A program made the translations under genes and the position numbers. Under the pieces are notes generated by a model. The model ran no database searches. It was not told the origin of the DNA and saw only the letters and a program-made list of their open reading frames with translations. 64,000 nt of DNA from Glaciecola sp964195425 (GTDB lineage: Bacteria > Pseudomonadota > Gammaproteobacteria > Enterobacterales > Alteromonadaceae). Numbering within the stretch: the stretch's first letter is position 1; each line of letters starts with the position of its first letter. Where the stretch lies: contig CAXMOM010000013.1 of assembly GCA_964195425.1 (NCBI GenBank), forward strand, positions 1 through 64,000. Reading direction: 5' to 3'. Below, piece by piece: positions 36,349-45,346 of this stretch.

Positions 36349-37050
36349 TTATCTACTGAGTTTTAGAGTCAAAAGAACAAATTGTACTTGGCCAGATGGA
36401 GACTGAATGTCCCAAGTAGTGCAAGGTATTGCACTATTGCCGCAGCCTCTTCCCTTTATACGAGAGCCTGTTTGGTTAATATTGCCATAGCCCTGATTTT
36501 TGAGGTTTTCATAAAAATCAGTTAAAGAATATTTATCTGCATTAACGACAATAACCTCAGTGTCTTTATCAAACATTGGCGCAAGAACCGTTTTTTTATC
36601 ATTATTCACGTCTTCAGATGAAATTTTACTTTTACTAAGCAATAGATCGATAGCTGGTTTATAGTTGTTTTTGGCTGCTCTCATTAGCCAGTAGTCTGCG
36701 TCCTTGCCATATTTGCCAACTATCTGGCTTTTTCGATACAACATACCTAAATTATATTCTGCAAATGAAAGACCGCTGTTAGCTGCTCTTTTTATATATT
36801 TCAAGCTAAGGTCTTGATCGATTTCAGTACCAATTCCATCCGCATACAAAAGAGATAAAATGGCTTGCCCCTCTGGATTACCATATTTTGCGAATTTCCT
36901 CATATCTTTGAAAATAAATTCACAACTTCTTTCTCCGCAAACCTCGGCATTATTTTGCTGTGATTTTTCGATAGTCACCGAAACGGCATTAACACAATTT
37001 ACATTAGAAACAATAAAACTTAAAAAAAGGAAATATTTAAAGTAGCTCAT
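36349..37050 (-). CDS. Periplasmic Sel1-repeat protein
   Basis: 233 residues with a signal peptide (YFKYFLFLSFIVSNVNCVNA, cleavage near 23). Two to three Sel1-like repeats follow: GNPEGQAILSLLYADGIGTEIDQDLSLKYIKRAA and LSFAEYNLGMLYRKSQIVGKYGKDADYWLMRAA. A C-terminal segment of about 90 residues has two Cys pairs (GRGCGNSAIPCTTW) that could form disulfides. Sel1 proteins usually serve as protein-interaction scaffolds. It stands alone, convergent with mrpG. Partner unknown. Confidence 0.72.
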   Translation of the reverse strand: MSYFKYFLFLSFIVSNVNCVNAVSVTIEKSQQNNAEVCGERSCEFIFKDMRKFAKYGNPEGQAILSLLYADGIGTEIDQDLSLKYIKRAANSGLSFAEYNLGMLYRKSQIVGKYGKDADYWLMRAAKNNYKPAIDLLLSKSKISSEDVNNDKKTVLAPMFDKDTEVIVVNADKYSLTDFYENLKNQGYGNINQTGSRIKGRGCGNSAIPCTTWDIQSPSGQVQFVLLTLKLSR

Positions 37051-37360
37051 AATTCACCCATAGCGTTTTAATTACGCACATATTTGTTATTCAATTTTGG
37101 CCGGCTCAATAATCTTCGCTGTAGCTTAACTAACAAGGCTTCGCACTAAATTACTCGTTCATTGGCTTTAATGCGCAGGCAAATTGGTTGCTCGTGAAAC
37201 TACGATCTTAGATAAAGCATTAGATAGTCAAAGCTGAGGCGCAGTAAACTGCCAAATTATTGAATAAATGTTATTGCGCCCTAAGCTGTTAATATTAGGT
37301 TTAATTGGTAGATTGTTAACAAAGACGATTACTTACCTTTTGCTGTAAGTCTCGGTCTAC

Positions 37361-37396
37361 CTATAGATCAAAGTCTATAGACAAAATCAATTTTGT
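37361..37396. repeat. Two adjacent perfect inverted repeats upstream of fadR
   Basis: CTATAGA-tcaaag-TCTATAG (37361-37380) abuts ACAAAAT-CA-ATTTTGT (37381-37396). They lie 45-80 bp upstream of the FadR-like site, in the position of activator or repressor sites. I do not recognise the proteins that would bind. Confidence 0.6.
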
Positions 37397-37440
37397 AAGG
37401 AAAACTAGATACAAAACATAAAGCTTTTCTTGTGCTGTTC

Positions 37441-37457
37441 ATCTGGTACAATCTGTT
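37441..37457. promoter_or_regulatory. FadR-type operator in the fadR promoter
   Basis: ATCTGGTACAATCTGTT matches 13 of 16 defined positions of the E. coli FadR consensus AGCTGGTCCGAYNTGTT. Its left half resembles the E. coli fabB FadR site. A perfect TATAAT follows at 37460-37465 and the fadR ATG is at 37487, so bound FadR would sit between the -35 and -10 elements and repress its own gene. Confidence 0.6.
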
Positions 37458-37486
37458 AATATAATTTTAACATTTTAGTTGTAAGT

Positions 37487-38197
37487 ATGATTTATAAGTC
37501 TCAAAGTCCAGCAGGGTTTGCCGAAGAATATATTGTTGAGTCCATATGGAGTGGTCGATTTACACCAGGAACTATACTTCCTGCGGAGCGCGAGCTTTCA
37601 GAACTAATTGGAGTAACTCGCACAACTTTACGCGAAGTATTGCAGCGCTTGGCTCGAGATGGTTGGTTAACCATTCAACATGGTAAGCCTACTAAGATTA
37701 ATAATTACTGGGAAACCTGTGGACTGAATATTCTTGAGACGCTTGCTCGACTCGATCAAGAAGGTCAGCCAGAGTTACTTGATAAAATGCTTTCTGCACG
37801 TACCAACCTTAGCGCCGTTTTTATCCGCGCAGCTTTTCGTCAATCACCTGAAATAAGTCGTGAAATTATTGAACGGTATAAAAGCGTTGAACAAGAGGGT
37901 AACGCTTTTTCCCATCATGACTATCAGATGCATCACGACCTCGCTTTTGCTTCAGACAACCCTGTTTACGTGCTTATGATGAACGGATTTAAAGGTATTT
38001 ACGCCCGTGTGGGTGGATTTTTCTTTAGCCATGAAAGTGCGCGTGAAATAGCGACCAGCTATTATCAACAGTTGCTTAATGTACTTGATGCAAACGAGCC
38101 AGATAGAGTTGTGGCGGTTGTGCGTAAATATGGCGTTGAAAGTGGTAAAATTTGGCGCCAATTGCGCGAAGATAAGCCTAAAAATTTAATTGATTAA
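37487..38197 (+). CDS. fadR: FadR, fatty-acid-responsive GntR-type regulator
   Basis: 236 residues, aligning with E. coli FadR over the full length. The winged-helix DNA-contact residues Arg35, Thr44, Arg45, Arg49 and His65 are all kept (LPAERELSELIGVTRTTLREVL; TIQHGKPTK). The C-terminal helical domain binds long-chain acyl-CoA, which releases DNA. In E. coli it represses fad genes and activates fabA and fabB; both kinds of target occur in this window (fadD, fadH, fabB). It directly precedes fadH. A FadR-like site overlaps its own promoter. Confidence 0.95.
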   Translation: MIYKSQSPAGFAEEYIVESIWSGRFTPGTILPAERELSELIGVTRTTLREVLQRLARDGWLTIQHGKPTKINNYWETCGLNILETLARLDQEGQPELLDKMLSARTNLSAVFIRAAFRQSPEISREIIERYKSVEQEGNAFSHHDYQMHHDLAFASDNPVYVLMMNGFKGIYARVGGFFFSHESAREIATSYYQQLLNVLDANEPDRVVAVVRKYGVESGKIWRQLREDKPKNLID

Positions 38198-38308
38198 GCG
38201 AGTTTGCTTTTTTCATATAACGAATAAAACACCCTTTGATATATTAGAGCTTAGCGGCCTAACGTTAAGTGTGTTTTAGATTTACTTTATTAGCTTGAGG
38301 ACCGAAAA

Positions 38309-40369
38309 ATGACAATAGCATCTTCTCCATCATCTGTCTCTATAGAACCAAATTCACCCTTCCCACATATTTTTCGTCCCTTAGACTTGGGTTTTACGCA
38401 ACTTAAAAACCGCATTGTTATGGGTTCTATGCACACAGGCTTAGAAGAACTGCCAAATGGGCACAACCGTATGGCTGCATTTTTTGCTGAGCGTGCACGT
38501 GGTGGAGTAGGTCTCATCGTAACTGGTGGAATAGGCCCGAACGATGAAGGCGCCACTCATGACGTTACCTGTCGGCTAGACAGCGATGAAGCGGTAGAAA
38601 ATCATAAAGTAGTCACTAAAGCGGTGCATGACGAAGGTGGTAAGATTTGTATGCAAATTTTGCACACAGGTCGCTATGCTTATAGCAAAAAGCTAGTGGC
38701 TCCTTCGGCCATTCAGGCGCCTATTAATCCGTTTGTGCCAAGAGCCCTAGATGAAGAAGGGATTGCCAAGCAAATAGAAGATTTTGTATATACTGCCCAG
38801 CAAGCTCAGCGCGCTGGTTACGACGGCGTTGAAATTATGGGTTCAGAAGGCTATTTTTTGAACCAGTTCATTGCTGCACGCACTAACAAGCGTGAAGACG
38901 AATGGGGGGGTGAATATAAAAATCGTATTAAACTGCCTATTGAAGTGGTTCGTCGTGTGCGCGAAGCGGTAGGCAAAGAATTCATTATTATATATCGCCT
39001 ATCGATGCTCGATTTAGTAGAAGGCGGTTCAAACTACGAAGAGGTGGTTGAACTAGGCTTAGAAATAGAAAAAGCTGGCGCGACTATCATCAATACTGGT
39101 ATTGGTTGGCACGAGGCACGTATTCCCACAATCGCTACCAAGGTACCTAGAGCCGCTTTTACCTGGGTAACGGCTAAATTTAGAAAAGCACTAAATATTC
39201 CTGTTATTACATCAAACAGAATTAACACGCCTGAAGTAGCAGAAGAAGTGCTTGCTCGTGGTGATGCCGATATGGTTTCAATGGCAAGGCCGTTTTTGGC
39301 TGATGCAGATTTTGTTGCAAAGGCTAAGCGTAACCAATCTAACCAAATTAATACTTGTATAGGGTGTAACCAAGCCTGCTTAGACCATATTTTTGATGGT
39401 AAAATGACCAGCTGTTTGGTAAATCCACGTGCATGCCATGAAACTGAATTAAATATAGTACCAGCTGAAGTCATCAAGCGTATTGCCGTTGTGGGTGGAG
39501 GCCCTGCCGGTCTCGCTGCGGCTAAAACCTGCGCTGAAAGAGGACATAAAGTTACCTTATTTGATGCTGACCGGGAACTTGGGGGCCAGTTTAACATTGC
39601 TAAACAAGTGCCTGGTAAAGAAGAATTTTATGAAACGATACGCTATTTTTCTGTTCAATTAGAATTGTTAGGCGTCGATATTCAATTAAACACCAAAGTA
39701 ACCACCGACACCTTGCAAAAAGGCGATTTCGACGAAGTCGTTTTGGCGACGGGCATTATACCTCGTGAACCTGATATTGATGGTATTGATCATCCTAAAG
39801 TATTGTCATACGTAGATGTGCTCAAACATAAAAAGCCAGTTGGTAAAAAAGTGGCTGTGATGGGAGCTGGTGGAATAGGCTTTGATACAAGTGAGTTTTT
39901 ATCCCATGGCGACGTGTCTACATCAACCAATATCCCTGCTTTTATGAAAGAGTGGGGAATAGATATGAACTTTGAATCTAGGGGCGGTGTGGAAGGTATG
40001 CAAGCGCTACCTGAGCCTTCTCCAAGAGAGATCTATATGTTGCAACGCAAGACCACAAAAATAGGCGCTGGTTTGGGCAAAACCACTGGGTGGGCTCACC
40101 GAGCAGGCTTAATGATGAAAGGTGTTAAGTTAATCGCTGGTGTTACGTACAAGCGTATTGATGATGAAGGTCTACATATAGAAGTAAATGGCGATCCAAA
40201 AGTACTTGATGTTGACAACGTGATTATTTGTGCTGGACAAGTACCTATGCGAGAGTTGGTTGAAGGCCTAACATTGCCATATCATTTGATTGGAGGTGCA
40301 GATTTTGCCACAGAGCTTGATGCTAAACGCGCAATTGATCAAGGTACCAGATTGTGCGCAACACTATAG
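38309..40369 (+). CDS. fadH: FadH, NADPH 2,4-dienoyl-CoA reductase
   Basis: 686 residues (E. coli 672). An old-yellow-enzyme-like FMN barrel (about 20-360; QILHTGRYAYS, EIMGSEGYFLNQFIAARTNKR) is followed by a [4Fe-4S] cluster site CIGCNQACLDHIF...CLVNPRAC. A FAD/NADPH part starts with VVGGGPAGLAAAKTCAERG near 395 and GAGGIGFDTSEFL near 520. It removes double bonds when unsaturated fatty acids are degraded. GAGGA precedes the ATG. A bidirectional terminator ends the gene. Confidence 0.96.
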   Translation: MTIASSPSSVSIEPNSPFPHIFRPLDLGFTQLKNRIVMGSMHTGLEELPNGHNRMAAFFAERARGGVGLIVTGGIGPNDEGATHDVTCRLDSDEAVENHKVVTKAVHDEGGKICMQILHTGRYAYSKKLVAPSAIQAPINPFVPRALDEEGIAKQIEDFVYTAQQAQRAGYDGVEIMGSEGYFLNQFIAARTNKREDEWGGEYKNRIKLPIEVVRRVREAVGKEFIIIYRLSMLDLVEGGSNYEEVVELGLEIEKAGATIINTGIGWHEARIPTIATKVPRAAFTWVTAKFRKALNIPVITSNRINTPEVAEEVLARGDADMVSMARPFLADADFVAKAKRNQSNQINTCIGCNQACLDHIFDGKMTSCLVNPRACHETELNIVPAEVIKRIAVVGGGPAGLAAAKTCAERGHKVTLFDADRELGGQFNIAKQVPGKEEFYETIRYFSVQLELLGVDIQLNTKVTTDTLQKGDFDEVVLATGIIPREPDIDGIDHPKVLSYVDVLKHKKPVGKKVAVMGAGGIGFDTSEFLSHGDVSTSTNIPAFMKEWGIDMNFESRGGVEGMQALPEPSPREIYMLQRKTTKIGAGLGKTTGWAHRAGLMMKGVKLIAGVTYKRIDDEGLHIEVNGDPKVLDVDNVIICAGQVPMRELVEGLTLPYHLIGGADFATELDAKRAIDQGTRLCATL

Positions 40370-40431
40370 AGCAATCAACTCTAGGAGTTTTGTAGCTTAG
40401 CTTTATCGCCTCAGTTTTGTAAGTGAATATT

Positions 40432-40466
40432 AAAACGCTGATGTCTCACGACCTCAGCGTTTTTTG
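40432..40466. terminator. Bidirectional Rho-independent terminator
   Basis: AAAACGCTGA and TCAGCGTTTTTT form the stem with a 12-nt loop, with A and T runs on both sides. It serves fadH on the plus strand and overlaps the stop codon of the convergent protease gene. Confidence 0.82.
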
Positions 40467-41641
40467 TATATGCGCATGGTTTCGTTCGTTGCATCATAAA
40501 TTAAATCAAATTGGCTTAGCACGTTCATGCCCAATAAACCGTCATACTGGCCTAAATTTTTAGCGGGCAAAATCAGCACGCTAGTATTTAATATGGTAAG
40601 TTGTCCTATAGTAATACGCTTTATTTTATATATTGGAGCTTCAATCGTCCCGCCTGCCGTATTCACATTGAATAGTCCCAAAAACGCCACTTCATTGCTA
40701 TCTATTTCGTCAAATGTCACATCACTTAAGGCAGTGGTTGAGGCGCCTGTATCTACTAATAGTCTAGCGGAGGTATTGTTTACACGAGCGTTAGTTACAA
40801 ATTGTCCTCGCTCTTGTTGCAATAAAATATCAGCTCTGCGTCGGTTGCCCAAGGCCGTTTCAATGACCCCTTCGGGTAAACTAACAAGTGGCTCGTCGTC
40901 GCTTGTTCGATCTAAGCGAGCGTTTATGTTTTCTCTTAGGCGAATTGAACGAACATCATCTGATGGAAAACTCGCTAACACATCTTCCATTAGGGTAAAT
41001 TGAGACTGCATACCGTAGGCTCTTGCCAAAGCCATAAGATATTGCCTATTTCGAGGTGCTATTTGTACCAATGGCTCCAAAAATTGTGCCAGTAAATTCC
41101 ATGCACCGTCACCGCTAAATTGCTGAATAATGCGTGTGGTATTAACGGCAATGCGTTTTTCAATGTCACTTTGTTGCTTAGGTGAAAGCGGCTGTGATAA
41201 GAGTTTATGATAATGTACAAGCGCAGTGTTAAGGGGTTTATTATGATAATACGCTTGTGCTTCTAGCAACATTGCAAAGGTATCTTGTGGGTATAGTCGT
41301 AAATAGGCGCGTACTTCATATTCAAGCTTTTGGAACTCTTGCGCTTTGGCGAGTGACTCAAGCCATTTTAGATAGGCGCTTTGTGAGATATTAGGTGCAT
41401 TATCATCACCATATGATAGTGAACTATTAAGATTTCCTTGCACATTTTTAGTATCTATATTTTGCAAATCGGTTTTTGAAGATTGCGGCCCAGTACCGGT
41501 GTTCAATGCTGTTGTCGTATTTTCGACCCTATTAGGCACGTTTTGAATTGCGTTTTCTTGTTGATACCACCTGTACATAAACCAAAAGTTAGCGCCTAAA
41601 GACACCGAAAGTAAAATACTAAGCCATTTTATTAACGTCAT
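40454..41641 (-). CDS. Membrane-anchored retropepsin-like aspartic protease
   Basis: 395 residues. An N-terminal membrane anchor (about 5-25: WLSILLSVSLGANFWFMYRWY) precedes a polar linker and helical TPR-like repeats (about 85-240). The C-terminal 110 residues carry LLVDTGASTTALS near 296 (catalytic Asp in DTGA) and the later GLLGMNVLSQFDL, the pattern of clan AA single-domain proteases of the TIGR02281 type. Such proteins probably work as dimers with one Asp from each chain. Location is periplasmic if the anchor is uncleaved. Substrate unknown. Confidence 0.82.
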   Translation of the reverse strand: MTLIKWLSILLSVSLGANFWFMYRWYQQENAIQNVPNRVENTTTALNTGTGPQSSKTDLQNIDTKNVQGNLNSSLSYGDDNAPNISQSAYLKWLESLAKAQEFQKLEYEVRAYLRLYPQDTFAMLLEAQAYYHNKPLNTALVHYHKLLSQPLSPKQQSDIEKRIAVNTTRIIQQFSGDGAWNLLAQFLEPLVQIAPRNRQYLMALARAYGMQSQFTLMEDVLASFPSDDVRSIRLRENINARLDRTSDDEPLVSLPEGVIETALGNRRRADILLQQERGQFVTNARVNNTSARLLVDTGASTTALSDVTFDEIDSNEVAFLGLFNVNTAGGTIEAPIYKIKRITIGQLTILNTSVLILPAKNLGQYDGLLGMNVLSQFDLIYDATNETMRIYKKR

Positions 41642-41710
41642 AATACATTCTCTCCTTGCTGTGTTTTATGGTGGTAGTTTTGATGAAGTTAAACAAGTAC
41701 GGTAATTAAA

Positions 41711-42187
41711 TTAAGACCCTAATGCTACATGCCCATATATCTTTTGAAAAGCTTCGGGCATCTTTTTCGGCATACCCGATAGTAGACTCACGCATACAAA
41801 GTGTGTCTTTGCCGTAAAAATGGTTTTTCCATTCACCGGATTAATATATTGGAACTGTCTACTTAGTCTAAGTTTTTTATCACAACTCACCACCCAAGTT
41901 GCACAAATAAGTGTATCGCCTAAATGTGAAGGGAGGTGATAATTAAGCTCGTGCTGCGTTATTACCATTGCTCTGTCGAGTGATTGATAATCGGCAAAGC
42001 ACAGGCCTATGGATGCAGAATGCTCCCATGCCAGTTGCTCTAAGCGCCCTAAATAAGCGAGGTTGTTGGTGTGCTGATAATGATCGATATGCGATGAATC
42101 TATTTCCCATTCGCTCATGAATGGATGCGGATGCAACCAATCTAGCGTGGAGAACTGCGCAATATCCTTGGCATTTTCGTTTGTCAT
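41711..42187 (-). CDS. Hotdog-fold acyl-CoA thioesterase
   Basis: 158 residues. WEIDSSHIDHYQHTNNLAYLGRLEQLAWEHSASIGL is the YbgC/4-hydroxybenzoyl-CoA thioesterase pattern, with a catalytic-type Asp/His-Asn-Asn motif, followed by strands LNYHLPSHLGDTLICATWV and RQFQYINPVNGKTIFTAKTHFVCV. It probably hydrolyses acyl-CoA in the cytoplasm. It lies downstream of fadR-fadH and upstream of the protease on the same strand as the latter, 69 bp apart. Exact substrate unknown. Confidence 0.82.
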   Translation of the reverse strand: MTNENAKDIAQFSTLDWLHPHPFMSEWEIDSSHIDHYQHTNNLAYLGRLEQLAWEHSASIGLCFADYQSLDRAMVITQHELNYHLPSHLGDTLICATWVVSCDKKLRLSRQFQYINPVNGKTIFTAKTHFVCVSLLSGMPKKMPEAFQKIYGHVALGS

Positions 42188-42323
42188 CTAAAGGTCTGCA
42201 AATAAAGTATAATTTAGCATGAGGTTAATCATAGCATCGGCTATAATCTAGCAACTAACATTTGTGGTGAAAAACCCAAAAAAATTTTAAAATCTGACAT
42301 CAGAGACTATAAATACCAAGACT

Positions 42324-42935
42324 ATGCTAGCGAATTCTCCTTTACATAAGCAAAACAAGCCAAAAAGTGATTGCGATCTGCAAAGTATTTTTAGCCTATG
42401 TTTTTCTGAGTATTTCAATGCTCAATTACAAGGCAATGCCCTTGAACCTTTATATACGCCCGCAAACGCTAAGCAAACAGCGAACACTATTTTCTATCGT
42501 CATGACTATTTTTCAAGTGCGCTTCATGAAATCGCCCATTGGTGTATCGCTGGCAACAAAAGACGTGAGCAAATCGACTATGGCTATTGGTATGCTCCCG
42601 ACGGCAGAACTGCGCAACAACAAAACGATTTTGAATTAGTTGAGCGCAAGCCACAGGCACTTGAATGGGCATTTTCAATTGCTTGCAATATCCCATTTCG
42701 GGTGAGTATCGATAATTTGAATGCGCAAGACGATGATGAAGAGGCCTCAGCAGATCAAGAGCATAAGTTTACACAGGCGGTAAACAGGCAATTAACGCAG
42801 TATGTTAAACAGGGTTTTCCAGCCCGCGCTAGTATATTTTTAACACAATTACATAGCTTCTATTCAACCCAGCCACTATCGGCAAACGATGAGCGTTTGA
42901 GTGTGGCTGCTTTACATAGCGGTAAAACCTTATGA
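42324..42935 (+). CDS. epmC: EpmC, elongation factor P hydroxylase
   Basis: 203 residues. The metal-binding HEIAHW lies at 68-73, followed by GNKRREQIDYGYWYAPDGRTAQQQNDFELVE, the EpmC/YfcM signature. EpmC hydroxylates the beta-lysylated lysine of EF-P, which relieves ribosome stalling at proline runs. epmC lies in the same neighbourhood as yfcL, mnmC and fabB, as in E. coli. epmA and epmB are not in the window. It is divergent from the thioesterase gene. Confidence 0.94.
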   Translation: MLANSPLHKQNKPKSDCDLQSIFSLCFSEYFNAQLQGNALEPLYTPANAKQTANTIFYRHDYFSSALHEIAHWCIAGNKRREQIDYGYWYAPDGRTAQQQNDFELVERKPQALEWAFSIACNIPFRVSIDNLNAQDDDEEASADQEHKFTQAVNRQLTQYVKQGFPARASIFLTQLHSFYSTQPLSANDERLSVAALHSGKTL

Positions 42936-43026
42936 TAAGCCACTGCAATAGACCTGATCTTTATGTTAGGAATAAGACTATTCACAACATCAGCGGCCAT
43001 ACCCATAAAGATAAGGCAACATTCTA

Positions 43027-44169
43027 ATGACCGACATTAGTTTAGGTAGGCAATTTAGGTTAGGCTTAATTATTAACCCATTTGCTGGTATTGGCGGGGC
43101 ATTAGCGCTCAAAGGTAGTGATGGTGCCGAGGTCAGGAAGAAAGCTTTGGATAGCGGAGGCGAACAGCTCGCTATGCAAAAAGCGTCACTTGCACTTATG
43201 CAATGTTTAGCACTTAAAGACCAACTAACAATATTAACCGGTAGCGGTGATATGGGCGAAAATATCGTCCGTGATTTAGGTTTTGAATATGAGGTAATGC
43301 ATAGCAATAATACTCAAACCGAGTCTGAAGACACGCAAGCATTAGCTTCTAAATTACTTGATGAAAAAGTAGATTTGATATTATTTGCTGGTGGAGATGG
43401 CACGGCACGTAATTTATGCAGTGTAGTAAATACACTGGTGCCTGTTTTAGGCGTACCCGCGGGCTGTAAAATTCACAGCGGCGTATATGCAATAACGCCA
43501 AAGTCGGCGGGTATCGTTTTACGTAAAGTCATTAAAGGTGAATTGTTATCACTTCATAATGGCGAAGTCAGAGATATCGATGAAACCTTATTCCGACAGG
43601 GAAAAGTTATGTCGAAGCATTACGGTGAAATGAAAATTCCTAGTGAGCTGACCTATATACAAGCCGTTAAAATGGGTGGCAAAGAATCTGATGAATTATT
43701 ATTAGACGATATTAGCGATTATATACTCGAAATAATGGAAGACTTGCCCGACACTCTTTTTGTTATGGGCTCTGGCAGTACAATCGATGCTATTATGCAG
43801 CAGGCAAAGTTGCAGAACACCTTATTGGGTGTTGATATAGTTAAAGCGGGCCAAGTCATTGCGCAAGATGTTACGGCGCAACAACTGCTGTCAATCACCA
43901 CCGGTAAAGAAACGAAGCTAGTCGCAACGATTATTGGCGGGCAAGGACATATTTTAGGGCGTGGGAATCAACAATTATCGCCTATGTTTATAAAACAAAT
44001 TGGTAAACACAATATTATGCTAGTGGCGACTAAAGCAAAACTACATTTATTAGGCGATAAAGGCTTAATTTCAGATTCTGGTGATGCAGATCTCGACAGT
44101 GAATTGGCCGGTCCTATTTCAGTAATTACTGGATATAGAGACCAGGCGTTGTATTTTGTTCGACACTAA
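43027..44169 (+). CDS. ATP-NAD kinase-family protein (COG3199-like)
   Basis: 380 residues. The diacylglycerol-kinase/NAD-kinase fold motif LFAGGDGTARNL lies near residue 120, with GLIINPFAGIGGALALKGSDG at the start and PSELTYIQAVKMGG in the middle. It differs from the true NadK at 59246-60121. COG3199 proteins are predicted NAD or related kinases, sometimes near acetoin genes, but the substrate is not fixed. It lies between epmC and yfcL, which are adjacent in E. coli, so it looks inserted into a conserved pair. Confidence 0.78.
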   Translation: MTDISLGRQFRLGLIINPFAGIGGALALKGSDGAEVRKKALDSGGEQLAMQKASLALMQCLALKDQLTILTGSGDMGENIVRDLGFEYEVMHSNNTQTESEDTQALASKLLDEKVDLILFAGGDGTARNLCSVVNTLVPVLGVPAGCKIHSGVYAITPKSAGIVLRKVIKGELLSLHNGEVRDIDETLFRQGKVMSKHYGEMKIPSELTYIQAVKMGGKESDELLLDDISDYILEIMEDLPDTLFVMGSGSTIDAIMQQAKLQNTLLGVDIVKAGQVIAQDVTAQQLLSITTGKETKLVATIIGGQGHILGRGNQQLSPMFIKQIGKHNIMLVATKAKLHLLGDKGLISDSGDADLDSELAGPISVITGYRDQALYFVRH

Positions 44170-44216
44170 AAAAATCCTTTATTCAAGGCAAATAATAACA
44201 TCAAAAGGGCTTATTC

Positions 44217-44552
44217 TTGATAAGTACTAATAAGCAAATCATCAGCGACTTTACCCAGTATTTAGATGCCAAAGAGGCCTTCCTCGATGCGTATATAGAT
44301 TCGGGCAGTGATCATGAGCTTTTTATAGCGAGTTATATTCATGGACACTTTTCGGTAATAGCGGCTAATCTTATGCACGCTATCCAGGCACCAGAAAATA
44401 AAAGTGCTGGACAAGCGCAGTGGCAACAACAAACAAAATATATGCTGTCTCAGTCTATTGACATTGCAATAGGCAACAGTGAACTTCTTGGAACTGATGC
44501 ACAAGATGTAATTAACATGAGAAATAGCTTATTTGTAAATGATGGTGCATAA
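44217..44552 (+). CDS. yfcL: YfcL-family protein
   Basis: 111 residues. DAYIDSGSDHELFIASYIHGHFSVIAANL and QSIDIAIGNSELLGTDAQDVINMRNSLF match E. coli YfcL. It is helical and cytoplasmic, and its function is unknown. The only start that keeps the N-terminal region is TTG at 44217, preceded by AAAGGG. A neighbour of epmC and mnmC in E. coli as well. Confidence 0.85.
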   Translation: MISTNKQIISDFTQYLDAKEAFLDAYIDSGSDHELFIASYIHGHFSVIAANLMHAIQAPENKSAGQAQWQQQTKYMLSQSIDIAIGNSELLGTDAQDVINMRNSLFVNDGA

Positions 44553-44695
44553 ATAGCATTCACCATTATAGTTATAAAACGCTCCTCAATATACCCCTCG
44601 AAAATCACGCTAACATCATTTTTAATAAAAATTATCTAAGTTGGACTCAATTTTGCACAGTCCTTCGTTATAATTCGTTCTTTCAGGTTTGGTAT

Positions 44696-45343
44696 ATGAA
44701 AAATCTTGTTAACAGTGTTGGGTCAATACTACTTTGTATTCTTTGCTTACTCATTATTTTGACCTTGTCAGGCTGCGCTAATTTGTTGTCGCAGGCTCCG
44801 GCGCAAAAGCCTAATGCGACTACTGCATTAGGAAATTCAGAGCTTTTTACATTCAGGCTAGCGCAAGAACTTTTTTCAAACATGCAGGCTGACAGGCAGT
44901 ACCGATATGCTGTTGCAGGTTTTGTGCCTGTAACTACTATGCAAATCGACTTAAATGAACAAGGCCCGTTAATGCTACTAGGACATCAACTCGAGCAGGG
45001 ACTGATTACCGAGGCGTTTAGACGTGGATACGTGGCACAAGATTATAAAGCCAGTAGCGCTATTATAATGACCGGTTCATATGATCGCGTTCTTTCTAGA
45101 GATTTAGACCATTTATCTCAATTGCAAAATGTTGATTACTACATTACTGGCACTATTACGCCACAGCAGAGTGGAGCAATGGTAAATGCGCGTGTGATTA
45201 ACGTGCGTAGCAAAGATGTAGTGGCGGCAGCAACCAGTTTTTTCCCGGCGGATTTGTTCTGGGAAAAAGAACAAGTAACCTTGCGTAACGGGCAGTTGTA
45301 CCGAACTGAGAAACCCAGCAATGTATCGATTAATTTGGAGTAA
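44696..45343 (+). CDS. FlgO-domain lipoprotein 1 of 3
   Basis: 215 residues. Lipobox ILTLSGC predicts lipid attachment (Cys near 27). The body from about residue 50 has the FlgO pattern shared by the next two genes: AVAGFVPVTTMQIDL, LGHQLEQGLITEAFRRGYVAQDYK, LSRDLDHL, DYYITGTITPQQSGAMVNARVINVRSKDVVAAATSFFP. In Vibrio FlgO is an outer-membrane lipoprotein needed for motility. Here there are no flagellar genes nearby. It starts a tandem paralogue array; the next start is 3 bp after its stop. Confidence 0.78.
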   Translation: MKNLVNSVGSILLCILCLLIILTLSGCANLLSQAPAQKPNATTALGNSELFTFRLAQELFSNMQADRQYRYAVAGFVPVTTMQIDLNEQGPLMLLGHQLEQGLITEAFRRGYVAQDYKASSAIIMTGSYDRVLSRDLDHLSQLQNVDYYITGTITPQQSGAMVNARVINVRSKDVVAAATSFFPADLFWEKEQVTLRNGQLYRTEKPSNVSINLE

Positions 45344-45346
45344 CCT

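Larger units (their letters stand above)
37051..37486. other. Intergenic region upstream of fadR
   Basis: 436 bp between divergent genes. It contains two adjacent inverted repeats (37361-37380 and 37381-37396) and the FadR-like operator plus TATAAT (37441-37465). The first 300 bp show no gene or clear structure. Confidence 0.6.

Noticed and set aside
39034..39597. 187-codon minus-strand frame inside fadH
   Set aside because: It overlaps a fully convincing fadH frame, has no family pattern and no Shine-Dalgarno.
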